Of a DNA stretch of 35,864 nt, positions 29,401 through 35,864 are shown piece by piece. The notes below the pieces were generated by a model that had not been told where the DNA came from, made no database searches, and was given only the letters and a program-made list of their open reading frames with translations. The stretch is from Folioceros fuciformis. Lineage: Eukaryota > Anthocerotophyta > Anthocerotopsida > Anthocerotales. The DNA is taken from the NCBI GenBank assembly GCA_049999805.1, contig JBNGIO010006235.1:194794-230657 (forward strand), given 5' to 3'. A program made the translations under genes and the position numbers. Each line of letters begins with the position of its first letter. The first letter of the stretch is position 1.

Positions 29401-29851
29401 AGTGGATGTGTTGGTCTTGAACAAGTGGGACTTTCATAGGCATCTGGACAAGGACCTTATGGATTGCTTTTCTTCTCATGTAACTTTGTAACTTTCGCTT
29501 CTATTATGATTCTATTTGCAGCTGTCAAACCATACACGTAAGTTCGGGGACAGCCACAGCAGCACTGAACCCGCCTGTCGATGTTCCTTATGCCCAGGAA
29601 TTCGACAAAGGTGACAACATGTATAAGAAGTACAAGAAGGCCTGCAGATGGGAGCTTTACAAGGTAAGCAGCGACACCCATTCTTGCTCTCCGAGCTTGT
29701 GTTCTCCGAATTAAATTTATATTTAAAACTGTCATGTCTGAGATTGCAGCGGAGAGCTGTGGCGGAAGTATTTAGATGCTCTCAATTCCCTGCCATCAGG
29801 CAACGCCACAACGCCTCTACACAAGAGGAGTCTTCAAAAGCCTGGACATAG
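26441..29851 (+). CDS. Protein with two cyclic-nucleotide-binding domains, spliced
   Basis: Supported exons: 26634-26679, 26796-26854, 27069-27181, 27267-27294, 27417-27509, 27605-27692, 27771-27832, 28452-29099 (approximate 5' end), 29218-29271, 29348-29479 and 29750-29851. A 5' exon near 26445-26550 (LISDLPLIKRLEARLI) and one before 29663 are likely but not settled, and 27833-28451 is unresolved. Domain A shows VFREKEIGKTFYIIFTGSVV and the phosphate-binding cassette FGELALLNENNLRTATV, with glutamate and arginine in place. Domain B starts at ITLQGEDADEMYFVKYGEC and its cassette is YFGE joined to MSLYYKTTRAAS, again with both key residues. A 216-codon exon is inserted between them. No kinase domain is seen. 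It is convergent with eIF5B. One frame conflict around 29520-29600 may be a misjudged splice or a real defect. Confidence 0.72.
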
Positions 29852-30235
29852 ACTAGCATCTCTGAATATCTACATCCCACCTTCGGAGGTAATGGGGCGG
29901 ACGAATATAACGCTCTCGGGAACAGCCAATCGCACACTGAGCCCAAATAATTGGATTTATTTCAATAAAACTGACAATCACAAAAGAGGGATACTCCTTC
30001 GTGCTGAACCTGGTAAGAGATGACTACGTTAGAAGGGTGACCACCGTAAAACCACGGGCAAAACGGACTACCTTATCAGATCTTACGTAACAATCGGGTT
30101 ACCTTGTCAGGTAGCACGTGCCAGAAGGTTGGCTTGCCATGCGCATTAGCACACGTTTATCAAGGCACTTGTGTACTCAGCTTGCTGACATCCCCTAAGT
30201 TTCATCATCAGAATTTGCAACTTCATGTCATGTAC
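29852..30235. other. Intergenic region between two convergent genes
   Basis: These 384 bp separate the stop codons of the CNBD gene (plus) and eIF5B (minus), and must contain both 3' untranslated regions. An AATAAA lies at about 29964-29969 on the plus strand. No other feature is seen. Confidence 0.6.
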
Positions 30236-33200
30236 TCAAGGAATCTCGAAAAGCTTTTTTAGCTTAACCACCAGCCTCCAATCTTCATTAGACAAATCAT
30301 CCTGAACAGCAGCCAGTGTCATACGAACAATCAGTAGCGACTCCACTCACCGTACTATCCACCGGCCCAAGAGGTGCTGTAATGAGCCTACATACAAGAT
30401 AACATAAGTCTCCCCTTACTCTGTAGTTTTCCTTAAGTAGGTCAATTGAGTTCCGTGTCAAGGTGCTGACAAGGTTGTCTTCAACAAAGAAATGCCTCCC
30501 CACCATTTTCTGCGTCTCTTCCGCATTAGTTCCCACGATCTGACAGACAACGAGACAGGTCGAACATTCAGTACAGTGCAAATACCAAGGGGCAACAAAC
30601 CCGACCCGTTTCAACAAGGTTCCTAACCTTCATAGCCACACTTTGACCCTTTTTGGCTGTATCCACATCTTTGTGATTAACTTCAATTGAGGCTATCTTC
30701 CCGATGGCAATGTATTCCTTGGAAGGAACACATAGTGGTGTCCCAACCTGCCACACAAACATACATGAAATTGTCAGCTGGTCGAATGTCGGCAGACCTA
30801 TTTCAAATACCAACCATGAGAGTGTGAGGTGAAGAACAGGAATCACGCACTTTTGCGATGCCTTCTACCACATTCACGCCAACCACGATTGGGTCCTTCT
30901 TGTTGAAGACACACTGTGGAAGAATTTCAAGAATACATGGAAACACTGCTTCCTCAGCCGACTCCTTCCGCTTCTCTTCCTTCACACTGTTCATATAAGC
31001 TGTAAACTGATCAAACAAGTGGTATATGATATCTGCCATGAATATCTTCACACCATATTCCTCTGCCAACTCCTTTGCTTCAGGAGTAACCTTCACATCA
31101 AACGCCAGAATGGTTGCATACTCCTTCCGCTTTCTCTCAAGCATGACACTGGCTCGCATGACATCTTTCTTATGGACAGGGCCGATGCCAATGCCACTGA
31201 CAGGAATCTTCACACTAGGACTCTTCAGAAACTCCAACAGGGCTTCCAGTGAACCGAGGGTAGATGCTTGTACACACACGCCCTCCCCACTTTTGTCAAT
31301 ACGGCTCATGACACTCTTCATATCCTGCATAGCTTCCTCCTTCACATCTTCAAGGTCGTCCTCCGGTCCAACAACATATAATTGAGTGCCAGCTATTGCA
31401 TGCTCAAGGCCCTAGATTGCAAGTTTCAAAGAACACCTCAGACATGACTAACATCTTACACACCAGACAGCGGACTGACAAGAGAACCTACCAGGAAACG
31501 AGGAACCAAACATGATACGTAAGACCAAACCTCCAGTAAAAATGTAAGATTCACGCACCTGAGCTGTTATTTTGATTCCTTGAGCTGCTTTCAACTCCTT
31601 ATGATGCTGATATGATCCCTGCCACACAGAACAAGAGAATCACCCTGAGAGAGCAAACAAAGCTCTTCTGTGCACCACGTGATCGTTATAACTATGTAGC
31701 TTATGTAAGAACCATGACTACAATCCACCGAACTAACATCACTAACCTTCACTCGGAGCTCCTTCATAGGGTGTGGCGTTAACAAAGCTCTAATTGTTGT
31801 GACGACGGGCTCCTGAAGATTGTTTAGACAGCAGTTAGCACCACCAGAAGATGTCTGGAATACCTGGGGTGATAGTTCCTCCACCCACAACGAGCAAAAT
31901 TTGGTCAAGATCTGACCTGCATTCCACACACAACAATCTGATCTCCTTCATGGAGGACACCGTTCACCAGAATGACATCAATAGTTGTGCCCAATCCCTC
32001 TACCACCTTCACCTCCAATACGGTGCACTGCATTGCACACACGCAAAAGCACAATGAGTTTCCAGTTGTTTCCCTCCAATCGCAGAAAAGCTCATAGGGC
32101 AGGCAAACTTATGTTGGAAAACCAGGACCCACCTGCACTTCACTGATGTACATGAGCTTGTCCTCCATCATCTTCTGTGTCAACTGTATCAATAACATGA
32201 GAATATCGGGGACACCTTCTCCACTGCCAACCAGGGAAGGAATCAAGTTCAAGAATGAAACTGAGAGAAATGAAAGTTTTTGCTCAACTCTGTCCCAACA
32301 GTTCTGTCGCCAACCTGATTGCGCTTGTAGGAACAATGCTTATAAACTTCCGAATTTCCTTGTTCCTGTAGTACAACTCTGAGTTCAGCCCCTGCTCTTT
32401 CAGCTGTGTCACAATCTGCAAAAGCATGGAACAACGCGACATTGAGAGTGATAACACTCAGAGATTTCACTTTCAGGAAGTCAAAGTAGCTGTAATTATT
32501 CTTGAACTAGATGTCACTCAACAGAGCAGGCACCTTCCAGATGACTGCAAAACACCAAAAAACTAGATAGGTGGTGATGCAACATACGTGGGTCATTCGA
32601 GTCTCAAATTCTTTTTTCACATCTTGTGTCTGCTGATTGAAAGCATCTTTGATTGGCTTATTTGGACAGGCTTTCCACCCATATAACCTATCCACCTGTT
32701 CTCGCTCAGGAACACCCATGTTGTTGACTGGTCAGAAAACTTGTCGCACACCATGAGGGACAAATAGCGTTAAGCAAAGCCCGAAGAAGCACCCATCTTG
32801 TCTCGTCAAGCAACTTGTGGTGCAACATGCAGACAGAGAGAGGTAAAAGCATCGTCACCTTATTTAAAGCGACCACAAATGGCGTCTTCCGAGATTTCAG
32901 CAAATTCAAGGATTCTATTGTCTGTGGTTCCAGACCATGCATAATGTCAATCACCAAAATGGCTATGTCACATAAGCTAGAACCTCTCGCCCGTAAATTC
33001 GTGAAGGACTCATGGCCTGGTGTGTCAATCACAAGCAAGCCTGGGACTCGAAGTTTAGCCTGAGACTGTAGTTCTTTTGTTCTCTCTCGGATGTTTTCCA
33101 TGGGGAAATAAGTGGCTCCAATCTGCTGAGTGATCCCACCAGCCTCTCCTTCTTGAACGTTTGTCCTTCGAATACAATCGAGCAATTTTGTCTTCCCTGT

Positions 33201-35864
33201 ATCGACGTGGCCAAGAATGCAGCATATTGGTGACCTCAGATCCTCCGCACTCCGCTTAGTCAGGGCTTCTGCTTTCCTAGCCTCTCGTTTTGCTTTGGCA
33301 TCTTGTCTCCTCTTGACGTCTGAATCTTCTTCCTTACTCTCAGTTTCTTCACTATCAGTTTCACCTTCATTTTCACTCTCCTTCTGCTGTTGCATTCCGG
33401 GCTTCAATTTCACTGGCAAAACCTTGGGTGGTCCTGCTGGCAGCTTGGAATGACCACTGCTCGTTGAGTCCTGCCGTGAAGCAGAAGACCTGCTAGAATC
33501 TTGCCTAGAGAGGGCCCTCGACAGCTTTCCGCTTGTGGTTGAGCTAGAGTCTTGTTCTTCTTCCTCTGCAAACGCTGATTTTATCACAGGAAGTGCTACC
33601 TCTTGCTCCCAGCTCTTGGCATCCCAGTCCTCCTCTTCTTCCTCATCTTCCTCCTGCTCCTCTTCGTCCTGCTGCTGCTCCTCCTCCTTCACAAGCTCTT
33701 CTAACTCGACCACTTTCTCTGGCATTTGTTGTAGCCCCAACTTGGCATCTACCTCGGCATCTAGCATGTCAGACGATGCAGCCGTATCAACGTCTAGTGG
33801 GACGTCCGACTGAGATGCAGCAGGCCGCTTTTTCTTTTTCGTCTCATACTTGGGTTTGGGTCTCGCCTTCGCTTCCTCAGGAACTAAATCGTCACCCAGA
33901 GGACCCCCCGTCTGAGCAATAAACTGCTCTCTCATGGCTGCTAACCGTCGTTGCTCCTGCTTTTGCTTCTCATTGAGAAGTTTTCCCTCTTTCTTTTTCT
34001 GCAATAGCTTCTCTTTTTCACGCTCCTTGCGCCTTCGTTTGGCCTCCTCCTTTTGCCTCTCCAATTCTTCCAGCCTTGCTTGTTCCTCCTCCTCTTTTCG
34101 GCGTTTCTCTTCTTCTTCTTGCCTTCTCTTTTCTTCAAGCTCCTTCATTCGCGCCAGGCGCTCTTGCATCTCACGAACATGCTTAGGCACTTTCTTATCA
34201 GGTACTTTAGCTTTTGTCTCTTCTTTGACTGCTTTGGTCTCTTCTGCTGCTTCAGCTTGCTTGTCAATCGCAGCTGCTTTTGCTTTCTCCTTTTCCTTTT
34301 CCTTTTTCTTCTTTTTCTTCTTGGCAGCTGCTGACTCCACGACCTCCTCTACTTCTGTGCTGCTCTCCATAAGTGCTGATGCAGTGACAACAGCTGACTC
34401 CTGTTTGGCATCCAGGGTAGGTGCAGCTTCAGAAACCGGAGCCGGTGGAGCTTCAGGGGTTGTAACCACTACCGGTCCATCCAACATTGCAAGTATGGAA
34501 GACAGATCTTCCTCCTCTTGAGGAGTTCTCCCACTTGTTTTCCCGGCCTTTTTCTGCTTCTTCTTTGAAGAAGCGGATGAGCTTGACACCTGTGGAGGCT
34601 CAGCCTCTGATTGGATGACAGGATCCACAATAGCCTGTGATACTTGAACCTTGGGAGCCTCGACCTTAATCTCCTCTTCTCCTTGTGCCTTGCCTCCTTT
34701 TTTCACCGTTTTGCTCTTCTTCTTCCCATCAAACTGCACAATATCATCCTCCCCCAGCTCCGAGGGAGCAACAACTTTATCAGCAGCCAACGGAGAGACC
34801 GTAGATTCTTTCGGAGGTTCAGAGTCCAGAACCGCGTCCGAATCGGCAGGCAGTGCGTACTCATCATCATTCAGCACCACCTTGTCCTTCTTCCCCTTCT
34901 TCGCCTTCTTCTTCCCCGTGAAGAGAACTGGCTCCTCCGCATCCGACAAAACGGTTGACTCATCCTCCAAAGCGTAAGCATTAGCTGAAGCATCTACCAA
35001 GAGCTCGGAATCCGGCACCTGCTCCGAGCTCTTCTTCCCTTTACTCTTCTTCTTCCCCGTGAAGAGAGCTAGCTCCTCCGCATCCGACAAAACGGCTGCT
35101 TCATCCTCCAAAGCGTGAGTGTTGGCTGAAGCATCTACCAAGAACTCGGAATCCGGCACCTGCACCGAGCTCTTCTTCCCTTTACTCTTCTTCTTCCCCG
35201 AGAAGAGAAGTGGCTCCTCCGCACCCGACAAAACGGCCGCTTCTTCCTCCAAAGCGTAGGCATCAGCTGAGGTAGTATCTAGCAGGAACTCGGAATCCGG
35301 CACCTGCACGGAGCTCTTCTTCCCTTTACTCTTCTTCTTCCCCGCGAAGAGAACTGGTTCCTCTGCATCCGACCAAACGGCTGCTTCATCCTCCAAAGCG
35401 TAAGCATTGGCTGAAGTATCTACCAAGAACTCGGAATCCGGCACCTGCACCGAGCTCTTCTTCCCTTTACTCTTCTTCTTCCCCGAGAAGAGAGCTGGCT
35501 TCTCCGCATCCGACAAAACGGCTGCTTCATCTTCCAAAGCGTAGGCATCAGCTGAAGTAGTCTCTAGCAAGAACTCGGAATCCGGCACCTGCACCGAGCT
35601 CTTCTTCCCTTTACTCTTCTTCTTCCCCGAAGACACAACCTCATCTACCACCTCCGACAAAATTCCAGCCTCCTCTACCACTACCAACACATCCACACCG
35701 CCGACTAGTTCCACATTCTCATCCAATGCAAAGTCCTCATCAAAGTCTTGCAGGTGCTTGAAGGATGCAGTTTTCTTCCCCTTGCCCTTGTCCTTGCCCT
35801 TTTTCTTCCCCGTGAATGCAATGTTCTCCGTGACCGTGACATCCTTCCCCGTCTCCCCACCATT
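30236..35864 (-). CDS. eIF5B: Translation initiation factor eIF5B (5' end outside window)
   Basis: eIF5B is the GTPase that joins ribosomal subunits at the end of initiation. Eleven exons give one open frame of 1469 residues: 35864-32859, 32695-32588, 32415-32315, 32223-32133, 32027-31917, 31812-31747, 31618-31559, 31411-30851, 30747-30628, 30539-30420 and 30301-30236. All introns are GT-AG, 88-172 bp, with consistent phases. The G domain shows [28 protein letters not shown] and NKVD, the last split exactly by intron 1. Domains II-IV follow ([58 protein letters not shown]) and the protein ends [14 protein letters not shown]. The long N-terminus is lysine and acid rich with a 47/48-residue repeat. 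The frame is open to the window edge without an ATG, so the true start lies beyond 35864. Confidence 0.96.
34920..35630 (-). repeat. Five tandem 141/144-bp repeats in the eIF5B N-terminal region
   Basis: Units lie at 35630-35487, 35486-35346, 35345-35202, 35201-35061 and 35060-34920. Each encodes [17 protein letters not shown] followed by an acidic segment and ends in LF. Units 1 and 3 are 48 residues (TTSAD type). Units 2, 4 and 5 are 47 residues (SAN type). The shorter lysine motif recurs once more at 34919 ([11 protein letters not shown]) and outside the array near 35800 ([11 protein letters not shown]), so the repeat grew from an ancestral motif. Confidence 0.95.

Noticed and set aside
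33934-34521. 195-codon plus-strand frame rich in Ser and Phe
   Set aside because: It is the antisense of the lysine- and glutamate-rich coiled region of eIF5B.
35724-35726. TTG as start of eIF5B
   Set aside because: The frame is open upstream to the window edge with typical eIF5B lysine-rich sequence, and TTG is not a normal plant start. The gene is simply truncated by the window.
1-35864. tRNA genes, rRNA, CRISPR arrays, bacterial operon features
   Set aside because: No cloverleaf, rRNA segment or spaced-repeat array was seen, and the genes are spliced and eukaryotic.

Overview
This window looks like nuclear DNA of a land plant, most likely a seedless one (lycophyte, fern or bryophyte). 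The evidence is several PLS-type pentatricopeptide-repeat (PPR) genes with E and DYW-type tails, a spliced eIF5B gene whose closest remembered matches are plant proteins, short GT-AG introns of about 75-170 bp, a Ty3/gypsy element with an initiator-tRNA-Met primer site, and many dispersed repeats. I cannot name the species.

Layout. 1-2260: decayed non-LTR retrotransposon with reverse transcriptase and a C-terminal restriction-like endonuclease (R2-type architecture). 2261-3780: AT-rich intergenic DNA. 3781-5095: two unrecognised minus-strand coding stretches. 5190-6624: PPR-DYW pseudogene (PPR-1). 8620-9240: minus-strand caspase-type protease coding block, abutted by a second PPR pseudogene (PPR-2, 9276-10243). 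10244-14205: dispersed repeats, antisense PPR leader fragments, a second and decayed caspase-like fragment (12113-12330, plus strand) and a PPR scrap. 14437-16553: an apparently intact four-exon gene with a hendecad coiled coil and a Crinkler-type PD-(D/E)XK nuclease domain, preceded by a tandemly duplicated upstream block. 17181-18440: repeat plus PPR-3 leader. 18773-19728: unrecognised minus-strand coding fragments fused directly behind PPR-4. 19728-22657: PPR-4, the longest PPR-DYW copy, broken by frameshifts. 22660-23400: its upstream region, shared with PPR-3 and the 10.6 kb copy. 23963-25806: 5' part (leader, gag, protease) of a Ty3/gypsy element full of short tandem duplications. 26450-29851: plus-strand gene with two cyclic-nucleotide-binding domains. 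30236-35864: minus-strand eIF5B, 11 exons resolved, 5' end outside the window.

The housekeeping end (eIF5B and the CNBD gene, convergent) is well preserved. The left 24 kb is a repeat-rich accessory region in which PPR-DYW copies have multiplied and decayed around fragments of unusual genes. The most interesting content is the true-caspase-like protease (HG dyad, ACRG nucleophile, S1-type arginine), a second decayed relative on the other strand, and a linked Crinkler-type nuclease. Plants normally carry metacaspases, so a C14A-like caspase in this context deserves a careful check. Frameshifts are abundant in the PPR copies, while 4.4 kb of eIF5B coding sequence has none, so the breaks are probably real rather than assembly noise.
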